A model generated the notes under the pieces. That model was not told the DNA's origin. It saw only the letters and a list, made by a program, of their open reading frames with translations, and did no database searches. A program made the translations under genes and the position numbers. From assembly GCA_036512155.1 (NCBI GenBank), contig DATCBD010000015.1:1-12801 (forward strand): 12,801 nt of DNA. The letters run 5' to 3'. Position 1 is the first letter of the stretch. Each line of letters starts with the position of its first letter. The DNA comes from Palsa-739 sp036512155 (GTDB lineage Bacteria; Actinomycetota; Thermoleophilia; Gaiellales; Gaiellaceae). Of the stretch, positions 1 to 5,873 are shown piece by piece.

Positions 1-834
1 GTCCTTCTTCGTTTTCCCGTTGGTTTGGAGGACGAGCCCGGTTGCGGGCTTCGCGGCCAGCCGGTTCGCAACCGCGACGACGTCGCCGGCGAAGTCCGGC
101 GTTGCCGCCCGACAGACGTTGTTGGCGCAGTACGCGGCCAGCGTCGCCGGCATCGCGCGGGCGACGTTGGCGCTGTACGGATCGGGGAGATCGGTCGGTA
201 GCACCGAGTCGAGCACGAGGCGGTCGATGTGGTCGGGATGCGCGTAGGCGTAGGCGAGTGCAAGCTTCGTCCCGTACGACACGCCGAAGAGGGCGATCTT
301 GTCGAGGCCGAGCGAGGCGCGGACGGCGTCGAGATCCTCGACGTGGTCGGCGGTGCCGTAGAAGGCCGCCCCAGGCCCGATCGAGGACGCGCACACCGAG
401 GCCAGCAGATCCTGGCCCGTCGGCGACGTCGAGACCTGTAGCGCCGGGCAATTAAGGAGACCCGAGTCGCCCGTGCCTCGATCGTCGTAGGCGACGAGCG
501 TGTAGCCCGGGAAGAGGAAGCGGAAGACGAGCGCATCCTCCGGCGTGCCGAGGCCGAAGGTGTGCGCGGAGCCCTGGCCTGGGCCGCCGGCGATGAGGAA
601 CACTGTGCCGCGCGGTGTGCCCGTGGCCGGCAGTTCCTGGACCGCCAGACTGATGGTGCCCGGCACCGTCCCCGTGCGGTCGAGCGGGACGACGACCGTC
701 GAGCACAAGAGGCCCTGGGTCGTGCCGCACGGCACGCCGGCTGCCGCCGCGGCGCCGGCCCCCGAGGAGGCAGTCAGCGCGAACGCCATCCCCAGCGCGA
801 GCGCGAACGCCCGCACGCTGCCGCTCAGACCCAC
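1..834 (-). CDS. Secreted alpha/beta hydrolase (S33 / tripeptidyl-aminopeptidase-like), 3' part missing
   Basis: Reads leftwards off the window edge, so only the first 278 residues are visible. Residues about 8-33 form an Ala-rich export signal. The alpha/beta-hydrolase fold follows: the oxyanion segment GGPG at residues 83-86, YDDRGTGDSG at 116-124, and the nucleophile elbow G-V-S186-Y-G, so Ser186 is the predicted nucleophile. The catalytic Asp and His, and any C-terminal TAP-like domain, would lie beyond the edge. The order (signal, PLD segment, GGPG, DDRGTG, GVSYG) matches actinobacterial secreted proline-iminopeptidase or tripeptidyl-aminopeptidase relatives, which trim peptides outside the membrane; the substrate cannot be read. 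I chose GTG at 834. It has no Shine-Dalgarno, but GCTACCAT ends six bases upstream, which fits a leaderless mRNA. It follows the NlpC/P60 gene by about 20 bases, so co-transcription is also possible. Confidence 0.85.
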   Translation of the reverse strand, partial: MGLSGSVRAFALALGMAFALTASSGAGAAAAAGVPCGTTQGLLCSTVVVPLDRTGTVPGTISLAVQELPATGTPRGTVFLIAGGPGQGSAHTFGLGTPEDALVFRFLFPGYTLVAYDDRGTGDSGLLNCPALQVSTSPTGQDLLASVCASSIGPGAAFYGTADHVEDLDAVRASLGLDKIALFGVSYGTKLALAYAYAHPDHIDRLVLDSVLPTDLPDPYSANVARAMPATLAAYCANNVCRAATPDFAGDVVAVANRLAAKPATGLVLQTNGKTKKD

Positions 835-840
835 GGCCCG

Positions 841-848
841 ATGGTAGC
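841..848 (-). promoter_or_regulatory. Candidate -10 box for a leaderless hydrolase transcript
   Basis: The minus strand reads GCTACCAT, with hexamer TACCAT six bases before the GTG start at 834. That is the spacing expected when transcription starts on the start codon. The same octamer lies upstream of the ANTAR gene. No clear -35 is seen. Confidence 0.35.
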
Positions 849-853
849 CCGAA

Positions 854-1438
854 TCAGGAGTTGGCCAAGAGACGGCGAGCGCCGTCGAACCGGCTCGAGT
901 ACCAGCCCGACAAGGTCGAGATGCGGACGACCGTGCCGGTGTGCGGGGCGTGAATGAAGCGGCCGTGGCCGACGTAGATGCCGACGTGGCCCTCTCCGTC
1001 GAAGAAAACGAGGTCGCCCGGCTTCATGGCCAAGCGGCCGACCTGCCGGCCGCGCCAGTAGTCGGCGAAGCTCGAGTGGGCGAGCGAGATCCCGAAGTGC
1101 CCGTAGACGTAGCGGACGAAGCCGGAGCAGTCGAAGCCGGTGCGCGGGGACGAGCCGCCCCACGAGTAGCGCACGCCGATCAGGTGCTTGGCGAAGCCCA
1201 CGACGCGCTCGCCGAGCGCGGGCGGCGCCTCACGCTTGCTCCGCAGGTGCTTCCGAACCGCGGCGGGCGTGCGCAGGAACGGAATCGGATTCGCCGCCGG
1301 CGCCGGCACGGGCATCGGGTCGAGTGCCGTGCCCTGCTGGTCGCCGTGGTCGGCCCGGCCCGAGATCGGCCAGACGAGCGACACCGCCAGCGCGAGCGTG
1401 ACGACGAGCAACAGGAGGATGAGGCGTGATGTCCGCAA
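854..1438 (-). CDS. Secreted NlpC/P60 cell-wall peptidase
   Basis: Predicted peptidoglycan endopeptidase of the NlpC/P60 family, which cuts stem-peptide bonds in the wall. One hydrophobic segment follows MRTSR, then a Pro-rich linker, then the catalytic domain. Counted from the TTG start, the nucleophile is Cys104 in FDCSGF, the base is His151 in GHVGIYVG and the third polar residue is His163 in FIHAPHTG. The preceding YSWGGSSP and the MKPGDLVFF segment are also typical. All catalytic residues are present in a domain of normal size. I prefer TTG at 1438 because GAAGGGA lies eight bases upstream and it gives a clean signal peptide. GTG at 1474 would add 12 residues but has no ribosome binding site. 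The secreted hydrolase lies just downstream. Confidence 0.9.
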   Translation of the reverse strand: MRTSRLILLLLVVTLALAVSLVWPISGRADHGDQQGTALDPMPVPAPAANPIPFLRTPAAVRKHLRSKREAPPALGERVVGFAKHLIGVRYSWGGSSPRTGFDCSGFVRYVYGHFGISLAHSSFADYWRGRQVGRLAMKPGDLVFFDGEGHVGIYVGHGRFIHAPHTGTVVRISTLSGWYSSRFDGARRLLANS

Positions 1439-1533
1439 AATGGGAGTCCCTTCGGCACGGATGCGGCCACTCACCTGGAGGCCGCCTGTCGTTGGGCTGG
1501 CCCATTGAATCCCGGTATCTCCCGAGCGTCACT

Positions 1534-1547
1534 CCCCCGTACGGGGG
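1534..1547. promoter_or_regulatory. GC-rich palindrome between divergent genes, possible operator
   Basis: CCCCCGTACGGGGG is a perfect 14-base palindrome in the 225-base space between the divergent P60 gene and the 1700 gene. Its C-tract/G-tract form resembles operators of CsoR-type metal sensors and some LuxR-type regulators, but no regulator can be assigned. The rest of the space holds a repeated GGATCCAAG (about 1575-1583 and 1627-1635) and no gene. Confidence 0.35.
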
Positions 1548-1643
1548 GTTCGCCACAAGATTCCATACAGAGATGGATCCAAGATCCGGCCATACCGGGG
1601 TCGATCTGTCGTGCATGGCCGTTTTGGGATCCAAGTTTGTAAT

Positions 1644-1698
1644 TGACCTGTTTCGGTCATTCCTCCCGGGCAAATGTCGACCTCGCCCTTGGGGGGAA
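1644..1698 (+). promoter_or_regulatory. Structured leader of the 1700 gene with a masked ribosome binding site
   Basis: TGACC (1644-1648) can pair with GGTCA (1655-1659). TTCCTCCC (1660-1667) can then pair with GGGGGGAA (1691-1698) with one G-U wobble, and GGGGGGAA is the Shine-Dalgarno of the gene starting at 1700. An inner GGGC/GCCC pair is also possible. It lacks the shared sequence of the 5228, 5808 and 9112 leaders, so kinship is not claimed. Confidence 0.35.
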
Positions 1699-1699
1699 C

Positions 1700-2659
1700 A
1701 TGAACGCAGTCCGGTCCTTCGCGCGGCGCGGCGGTGTGCTCGGCTCCCGGCCAGAACCCGGCCGGGACACCAACGACCTCATCTACCACGGCGGCAACGC
1801 CGGCGCCGGCGCGATCGGCGTCGAGCAGAAGCCGGCCGTCTACCTCGTCTACTGGGGCCCGCAGTGGGCCGAGGGCTTCATGACCTCGGACACGAACGGG
1901 AAGCTCTACTCGAGCAAGACGCTGCAGACGTACCTCAACTCGTTCTTCACGAACGTCGGCGGCAGCGGCTGGGCGAACGTCCAGACGCAGTACTGCAATG
2001 GCGTGCTGGCCGGATCGACGTCGTGCGTCGGTGGCACGGGGTTCATCACCAACCCGCTACACCAGCTCAAAGGCGTGTGGACCGACCCGACGGCTGTGCC
2101 TGATGACATCATCGCCGCGGGTCTCGCGCAGACCCTCGTCGACGACCCGATCGCGCAAGAGGCGATCCGCGCGTCTGCGCATTTCAAGTACGACGCGCAG
2201 GCGACGTACATCATCCTCACGCCGCCGTCGACGATCGCGACCGGCCAGCCCGTCTACTGCGGCTACCACACGCAGACGACGAGCGTGAACGGAGTCGGCA
2301 ACCCGTACCGCATCCAGTACGCGTTCATCCCGTGGCTGAACACGAACTGGCCCGGCGTCGGCACCACAGGGTGCGGCATGCACAACGTGAACGCGACGAG
2401 CGACGCGTTCGGCAACGGCATCTTCGACGGCTGGACGATCGTCACCGGGCACGAGTACGCGGAAGCGGTCACCGATCCGGACAACGTCGCGTCGGATCAG
2501 GACGGCTGGAACGACGTGCAGGGAAGCGAGAACGGCGACAAGTGCGCCTGGATGAACACGCAGAACATCTCGCTCGGCGGCCACGCGTTTGCCGTGCAGC
2601 CGCTGTGGAGCAACGAAGCGTTCGACGCGACCGGCAACGGCTGCGCCGTCAAGCGCTGA
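1700..2659 (+). CDS. HEYAE-motif protein resembling EXORDIUM/phosphate-induced (PHI-1) proteins
   Basis: A 319-residue protein. From about residue 27 it has IYHGGNAGAG and then PAVYLVYWGPQW, the opening expected of the mature part of bacterial relatives of plant EXO/PHI-1 proteins. Near the C-terminus lies H251-E-Y-A-E255, followed by GW at 269-270 and E277-N-G-D280-K-C. The plant family has a similar HELAE...EIGDLC arrangement, so a metal site or protease-like fold is plausible but unproven. Several paired cysteines suggest export. Oddly, the first 26 residues are basic and not hydrophobic, so no classical signal peptide is visible. ATG at 1700 was chosen because GGGGGGAA lies directly upstream. 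It is monocistronic: divergent from the P60 gene and convergent with the next genes across a terminator. Confidence 0.75.
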   Translation: MNAVRSFARRGGVLGSRPEPGRDTNDLIYHGGNAGAGAIGVEQKPAVYLVYWGPQWAEGFMTSDTNGKLYSSKTLQTYLNSFFTNVGGSGWANVQTQYCNGVLAGSTSCVGGTGFITNPLHQLKGVWTDPTAVPDDIIAAGLAQTLVDDPIAQEAIRASAHFKYDAQATYIILTPPSTIATGQPVYCGYHTQTTSVNGVGNPYRIQYAFIPWLNTNWPGVGTTGCGMHNVNATSDAFGNGIFDGWTIVTGHEYAEAVTDPDNVASDQDGWNDVQGSENGDKCAWMNTQNISLGGHAFAVQPLWSNEAFDATGNGCAVKR

Positions 2660-2670
2660 TCATGTGCGAT

Positions 2671-2702
2671 GCGGAGGGGGATCCGCGGGGGTCCCCCTCC
2701 GC
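2671..2702. terminator. Bidirectional hairpin terminator
   Basis: A perfect 11-base inverted repeat, GCGGAGGGGGA (2671-2681) and TCCCCCTCCGC (2692-2702), with a 10-base loop. It lies between the convergent ends of the 1700 gene and the minus-strand gene ending at 2720. There is no clear T-run. Confidence 0.75.
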
Positions 2703-2719
2703 TTCTGCGCAGGCGACAA

Positions 2720-3223
2720 TCAGAAGTCGCCGCAGGTGCCGATCTTGATCTCGACGATGCGGCTCGACGGTGGCTCCGGATCGTGCATCGCATCGTCGTA
2801 GAACACGAGGCCGTTTGCGGCGCGCCAGCGATCGGTTCCAACGAAGGCGAGCCTGCCGTACGCGGCACGTACCTGGGCGAGCGTGTTTCCCAGCGAGATT
2901 CCGGTCGCCGTCGCGAGCTTCGGCGTCGGGCTCTTCGGCGGATGCGCTTCGTGGGGTGAGCCCGCCGTCGTTATCGGATACCCGCCCTTCATGTACCGGT
3001 AGCCGGAGAAGATGCTCGACCGAAACTCGATCGCGAGGTCGCCCCACACGACCTCGGTGTAGCGGGGGCTGCAACCGGTGTTCACGCCGCGAGCATCGGG
3101 TGGTCCGAACATCGCGTTCAGCTCCGTGATCGTCGCGGCCTTCGTGAGCCCGAAGTGCGTCTTGCCGATTCCGTGCGGGCCGAGCGCGACCGCGAACGCC
3201 GTGAGCAAGGCGGCGACGGGCAC
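2720..3223 (-). CDS. Secreted or membrane-associated protein of unknown function
   Basis: A 167-residue protein with a short hydrophobic start (residues 3-15, a weak signal), then HFGLTKAATITELNAMFGPP, a cysteine near residue 51, a Trp/Tyr-rich stretch (VVWGDLAIEF, GYRYMKGGYP) and an ending IVEIKIGTCGDF. The layout 'LTKAATITELNAMFGPP' plus 'GNTLAQVRAAYG' looks like a duplicated SmpA/BamE-like substrate fold often seen in secreted actinobacterial proteins, but I cannot name the family. GTG at 3223 lies six bases after the upstream gene's stop and in the same reading frame, so the two are separated by one TAG and two codons. Translation is probably coupled. It ends at the shared terminator. Confidence 0.65.
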   Translation of the reverse strand: MPVAALLTAFAVALGPHGIGKTHFGLTKAATITELNAMFGPPDARGVNTGCSPRYTEVVWGDLAIEFRSSIFSGYRYMKGGYPITTAGSPHEAHPPKSPTPKLATATGISLGNTLAQVRAAYGRLAFVGTDRWRAANGLVFYDDAMHDPEPPSSRIVEIKIGTCGDF

Positions 3224-3229
3224 GCTGAT

Positions 3230-3925
3230 CTAGCAGCCCACCGTATGGACGTCGCGCTTGTCGATGCCGGCCGGGTGCGCGCCCGGATAGACGATGGTGA
3301 GGCGCGCGTAGTAGTGGGCGCTGCCGCACTTCGTCAGCTTGTCGGCCTCGACGGTGACGCGATATGCGTGGAAGTGACCGGCGGCGCAGTACGGCTTGCA
3401 GTCGTTCGCATGGGCGACGCCCGTTGCGGAAGCCGCCGGCGTGCCCCAGCGGCGCCACTTCAGCCCGCCGAGCGAGTAGTTCGCGTCCGCGCACGCGATC
3501 ACGAGCGTCGCGGGCGCGTGCACGAGCGGACCGCAGTCGTTGATCCAAGCTGCGCTGCCGTCGGGTGGCGTGCAGCCGACGGCGAGATCCGCAAGCACCG
3601 ACTTCGGTGCCGTGTTGCAGTCGAGCGACGAGCCGAAGCCGACCACCCACCAGCCGGGCCCGTTGCGATGGAAGACCATGTCGGACGGCCCGGCGCTCGG
3701 GGACTCGAGGCGGGCGGCCGCGTAGCGGGGATCGACGGACGAGATCGCGAGAGAAACGACGCGGTTGTCGGCCGCCGCCGGCGAGTGCGGCATGTGCACG
3801 TACGCGTGGAAGGCCGACTCGACGCCTGCCTTCTGCGCGGCCGAGGGTGCGTGCTTCGCGGACGCGGGCGCAGCGACGACGAGCGCGACCGCGGCGGCGA
3901 GGGCGAACGTGCGCAGCACGGCCAT
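3230..3925 (-). CDS. Secreted protein of unknown function
   Basis: A 231-residue protein. Residues 1-23 form a classical signal peptide with a likely cut after ASA. The mature part has a region with FHRNGPGWWVVGFGSSLDC and several cysteines (DCG, VIACAD, NDCKPYC, KCG), as in disulfide-bonded exported proteins. A C-terminal block, YYARLTIVYPG, is followed by a short tail ending in Cys. No catalytic motif is visible and I do not recognise the family. The N-terminal half is reminiscent of actinobacterial exported proteins of unknown role. ATG at 3925 is preceded by no strong Shine-Dalgarno. A 15-base-pair hairpin lies just upstream, so expression may depend on readthrough from the Ig-protein gene or on a promoter I cannot see. 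Confidence 0.7.
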   Translation of the reverse strand: MAVLRTFALAAAVALVVAAPASAKHAPSAAQKAGVESAFHAYVHMPHSPAAADNRVVSLAISSVDPRYAAARLESPSAGPSDMVFHRNGPGWWVVGFGSSLDCNTAPKSVLADLAVGCTPPDGSAAWINDCGPLVHAPATLVIACADANYSLGGLKWRRWGTPAASATGVAHANDCKPYCAAGHFHAYRVTVEADKLTKCGSAHYYARLTIVYPGAHPAGIDKRDVHTVGC

Positions 3926-3936
3926 GAGCCTAGCGC

Positions 3937-3970
3937 GAGCAGGAGGCGGGACGGATCCCGCCTCCTGCTC
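3937..3970 (-). terminator. Strong hairpin between the Ig-like gene and the next secreted gene
   Basis: A perfect 15-base inverted repeat: arm 3937-3951 (GAGCAGGAGGCGGGA), four-base loop CGGA, arm 3956-3970. It follows the stop of the Ig-like gene on the minus strand. There is no T-run, and only about 11 bases separate it from the next ATG, so it could act as a partial terminator or mRNA-end stabiliser. Confidence 0.7.
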
Positions 3971-3985
3971 GAGGGTGCTCGGGCT

Positions 3986-4996
3986 CTATCCGTGCGTGAG
4001 GGTGCGTCGCGCCGGCGAGCTCGTCAGGCCCGACTTATCCGTTGCGCGCAGCGTCACGGCGTAACGGCCGGTTCCGCGGAAGCGGGCGACCGGCAGCCAG
4101 TGCCGCGTGTACACGCCGCACGGCCGCGGTGGGGCGAAGGTGGCGAAGTGCCGAGTGTACGAGATCTTCCCGGGCCGCGAGTCCGTCTCGCGAATCGCGA
4201 GGTTCGTGGCCGAATCGTCGCAGATGCGGAAGTGCACGTAGATCGTCGACCCTCTGAACTGAACGCCGACGATCGCCACGGTGGGACGGTGGTTGGTGAT
4301 CGGCGTCACCGGTGCCACGATCGTCGTGATCTCAGAGGTGGCGCTGGCGGAGCCCCCCGCGTTCTTCGCGGCAACGACCACACGGAGGCGGTAACCGAGG
4401 TCGGCGGCCGGCACAGCGTAGGTGGTCCCAGTGGCACCAGCGACGTCCGTGCAGGCGGCGACATCGGCGTCACAGCGCTGCCACTGATACGCATACGAGG
4501 TCGGGCTCCCGCTCCACGTGCCGGGAGCGGCCGTCAACGTCTCGCCGACCTTCGCCGTTCCGGAGATCGTCGGCACCGCCGTGTTCTTGGGTGCCGCGAT
4601 CGTTGTTGTTGCGGCAGCGACGGCGGCCGTCTGAGCGGACTCCGAGGAACTCGATCCGTCCACGTTGGTCGCAGTCACGCGGACACGCATCGTGTGGCCG
4701 GCGTCTGCGCCGACGAGCGTGTACGTCTTCTGCGTTCCGTTCGCGACGTCGACGCAGCTGTTGCCGCTGGCGTTACAACGAAGCCACTGATATGTGAACG
4801 ACGTCGGAGCGTTGCTCCACGTCCCGTTGCTTGCCGTCAGCGTCTGGCCGACCTTCGGCGTTCCGGAGATCGCCGGCGGCGCAGTATTGACCGGAACGGC
4901 GTTCCGCATGGCCTGGGCGCCCGCTACCGCGAACAGCGCCGCCAGCGCGACGAACGCCGACAGCGCGACTCTTCCTCGCCAGGATGGACGCAGCAT
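3986..4996 (-). CDS. Secreted protein with two Ig-like repeats
   Basis: A 336-residue exported protein. Residues about 10-29 are a hydrophobic signal ending AGAQA. Two tandem modules follow (about 37-126 and 138-227), each with N-T-A-x-P-x-I-S-G-T, then K-V-G-x-T-L-T, then GTW...YQWxRC, a second Cys seven residues later, and a final LRVxVxAxN strand. This is the common bacterial Ig-like 'YQW' repeat. Cys74/Cys81 and Cys175/Cys182 are likely disulfide pairs. The C-terminal 100 residues form a separate beta-rich domain ending SGLTSSPARRTLTHG. Such proteins usually sit on the cell surface in adhesive or structural roles; no enzyme motif is seen. AGGAGG lies five bases before ATG 4996 and overlaps the TAG of the DUF6458 gene, showing operon coupling. 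Confidence 0.85.
   Translation of the reverse strand: MLRPSWRGRVALSAFVALAALFAVAGAQAMRNAVPVNTAPPAISGTPKVGQTLTASNGTWSNAPTSFTYQWLRCNASGNSCVDVANGTQKTYTLVGADAGHTMRVRVTATNVDGSSSSESAQTAAVAAATTTIAAPKNTAVPTISGTAKVGETLTAAPGTWSGSPTSYAYQWQRCDADVAACTDVAGATGTTYAVPAADLGYRLRVVVAAKNAGGSASATSEITTIVAPVTPITNHRPTVAIVGVQFRGSTIYVHFRICDDSATNLAIRETDSRPGKISYTRHFATFAPPRPCGVYTRHWLPVARFRGTGRYAVTLRATDKSGLTSSPARRTLTHG
4316..4888 (-). repeat. Tandem protein-coding Ig-like repeat (two units)
   Basis: Two units of about 90 codons (4888-4619 and 4585-4316 on the minus strand) encode the matching YQW-containing modules. They are separated by an Ala/Thr-rich linker. The units differ enough to be an old duplication. Confidence 0.75.
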
Positions 4997-5005
4997 CGTC
5001 GCCTC

Positions 5006-5221
5006 CTAGCGCTCGACGACGCGTTCGCGGACCGTCGTCTCGCGTCCGCCGAATCCGCCCCAGCTCTGCCAGAAGAACAGCGACGTCACGAAGCCGACGA
5101 TGCCGACGATCAAGAGGATGACGCCGACTGTCTGAATGTTCAGCCCGGACACCGTTGCGCTAACGGCCCAGGTCAACACCGCGCCGGCGGCGGCAAGGAT
5201 GAGACTTACGCTGATACCCAT
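5006..5221 (-). CDS. DUF6458 family small membrane protein
   Basis: A 71-residue protein beginning MGISVSLILAAAGAVLTWAV, with a second hydrophobic helix at about 32-50 (GVILLIVGIVGFVTSLFFW). A Trp/Gly segment SWGGFGG and a charged tail rich in Arg/Glu follow. The start, the two helices and the tail match actinobacterial DUF6458 proteins, whose function is unknown. ATG 5221 follows GAGGGAG with four bases between. That binding site is the 3' strand of a predicted leader helix (see 5228-5300). It is the first gene of an operon with the Ig-like gene, whose Shine-Dalgarno overlaps this stop codon. Confidence 0.85.
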   Translation of the reverse strand: MGISVSLILAAAGAVLTWAVSATVSGLNIQTVGVILLIVGIVGFVTSLFFWQSWGGFGGRETTVRERVVER

Positions 5222-5227
5222 GGGACT

Positions 5228-5300
5228 CCCTCAGCTCGAATTCATGCCGACGAGACAAACCGTCTGCCGGCTTGCTCCGACCTGCTGTGCTGAGGGCGGA
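5228..5300 (-). promoter_or_regulatory. Leader RNA element, copy A (upstream of DUF6458/Ig operon)
   Basis: On the minus strand CCGCCCTCA (5299-5291) is followed after six bases by CAGGTCGGAGCAAGCCG (5284-5268), identical to copy B. CCCTCAGC (5296-5289) pairs perfectly with GCTGAGGG (5235-5228), which contains the Shine-Dalgarno. Inside, GCCGGC (5271-5266) pairs with GTCGGC (5251-5246), capped by GAC/GTC around a five-base loop. An upstream hairpin GCGCC (5333-5329)/GGCGC (5319-5315) is also shared with copy B. Confidence 0.7.
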
Positions 5301-5343
5301 CCTACTCGGTCGTCGCGCCGATCAATGAGGCGCAACGAAACGA

Positions 5344-5352
5344 ATCGTAGCA
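5344..5352 (-). promoter_or_regulatory. Extended -10 promoter for the DUF6458 operon
   Basis: The minus strand reads TGCTACGAT, an extended -10 (TGn plus TACGAT). Transcription would start near 5337 and give a leader of about 115 bases containing copy A. No -35 is evident. Confidence 0.5.
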
Positions 5353-5371
5353 CGAAATGTGCAAAAGAGCA

Positions 5372-5650
5372 CTATGGGATGGCGGGCTCGAGCCGTTCCC
5401 GCCGCGCCGCTTCGACGATCGAGCTGAACGTGCCGTCGTCGTAGACGACGACCGCGTCGGAGAGGATCGCGAACGCCATCTCGTCGCCGCGGCGCAGGCT
5501 CTCCAAGAGCGAGCCGGACCGTGCGCCGAAGACATGCGCCCGCGCGTCCGGGTCCGTCTCCTCGAGCTCGACCCCCTCGTCTCGAGTCTCGTAGTAGACG
5601 TCGAGGTCGGAGTCGGCGCGTTCCTCGCCGCGGCTCACCGATCCGTACAC
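5372..5650 (-). CDS. Minimal nucleotidyltransferase (MNT / pol-beta fold), start uncertain
   Basis: Contains the nucleotidyltransferase signature G3-S4-x10-D15-x-D17 (GSVSRG...DSDLDV), whose two Asp bind the catalytic metal. The C-terminal half (DEMAFAILSDAVVVYDDG) matches the usual small MNT domain. Family members transfer nucleotides, and many pair with a HEPN protein as toxin-antitoxin systems; no HEPN gene is next to this one. The only standard start is GTG 5650, without a ribosome binding site. It would cut off the normal N-terminal helix, yet the frame stays open upstream to a TAG at 5747-5749 and reads DIRRILDDAAEGGQLAFLVV, exactly what the family has there. So the true start is non-standard, or a frameshift or sequence error lies between 5650 and 5746. 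Confidence 0.7.
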   Translation of the reverse strand: MYGSVSRGEERADSDLDVYYETRDEGVELEETDPDARAHVFGARSGSLLESLRRGDEMAFAILSDAVVVYDDGTFSSIVEAARRERLEPAIP

Positions 5651-5743
5651 GACGAGGAAGGCCAGCTGGCCGCCTTCGGCCGCGTCGTCGAGGATGCGGC
5701 GGATGTCTGCATCCTGCGCTGGGTTCCACGCCGTCGTATTCGG

Positions 5744-5752
5744 AGGCTAGCA
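5744..5752 (-). promoter_or_regulatory. Extended -10 promoter for the nucleotidyltransferase gene
   Basis: The minus strand reads TGCTAGCCT (extended -10). It stands back to back with the plus-strand TGCTATGCT at 5760-5768. Transcription would start near 5737, inside the open frame of the nucleotidyltransferase. Confidence 0.4.
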
Positions 5753-5759
5753 ACGCCGG

Positions 5760-5768
5760 TGCTATGCT
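5760..5768 (+). promoter_or_regulatory. Extended -10 promoter for the 5874 operon
   Basis: TGCTATGCT matches an extended -10 box. Transcription would start near 5775 and give a leader of about 100 bases with hairpin ACCGCT (5773-5778)/AGCGGT (5791-5796) and then copy C. Confidence 0.5.
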
Positions 5769-5807
5769 CGCGACCGCTGCGCTGCAGACAAGCGGTGCCG
5801 GCGAGAA

Positions 5808-5871
5808 GGTCCGCCCCCAGTAGAGCGGGTTGGAGCAGCACCTGCAGGTGGCGCTTCGATTCGGGAGGACC
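5808..5871 (+). promoter_or_regulatory. Leader RNA element, copy C (upstream of 5874 operon)
   Basis: CCGCCCCCA (5811-5819), six bases, then CGGGTTGGAGCA (5826-5837) match the core of copies A and B. GGTCC (5808-5812) pairs with GGACC (5867-5871) and CCC (5814-5816) with GGG (5863-5865). The latter strand is GGGAGGA, the Shine-Dalgarno. The inner hairpin is shorter, CACC/GGTG with loop TGCA (5839-5850). GATTC (5858-5862) corresponds to AATTC and AGTTC in A and B. Confidence 0.6.
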
Positions 5872-5873
5872 CG

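Noticed and set aside
1231..1260. A GGAGCAAG match on the minus strand inside the P60 gene
   Set aside because: It is in coding sequence, lacks CCRCCCYCA and the following hairpin, and is not upstream of a gene.
1643..1699. An earlier start for the EXO-like gene
   Set aside because: It would add MTCFGHSSRANVDLALGG, translated through the structured leader, with no ribosome binding site and no signal peptide. ATG 1700 has GGGGGGAA directly upstream.
3155..5293. A 712-codon open frame on the plus strand
   Set aside because: It lies antisense to four well-supported minus-strand genes, is Arg-rich with no recognisable domain, and is the usual mirror frame in very GC-rich DNA.
5228..5300. Leader copies as mobile repeats (REP or MITE)
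   Set aside because: The copies lie at a fixed place relative to start codons, include the Shine-Dalgarno, and keep pairing through base changes. No terminal repeats or target duplications are seen.
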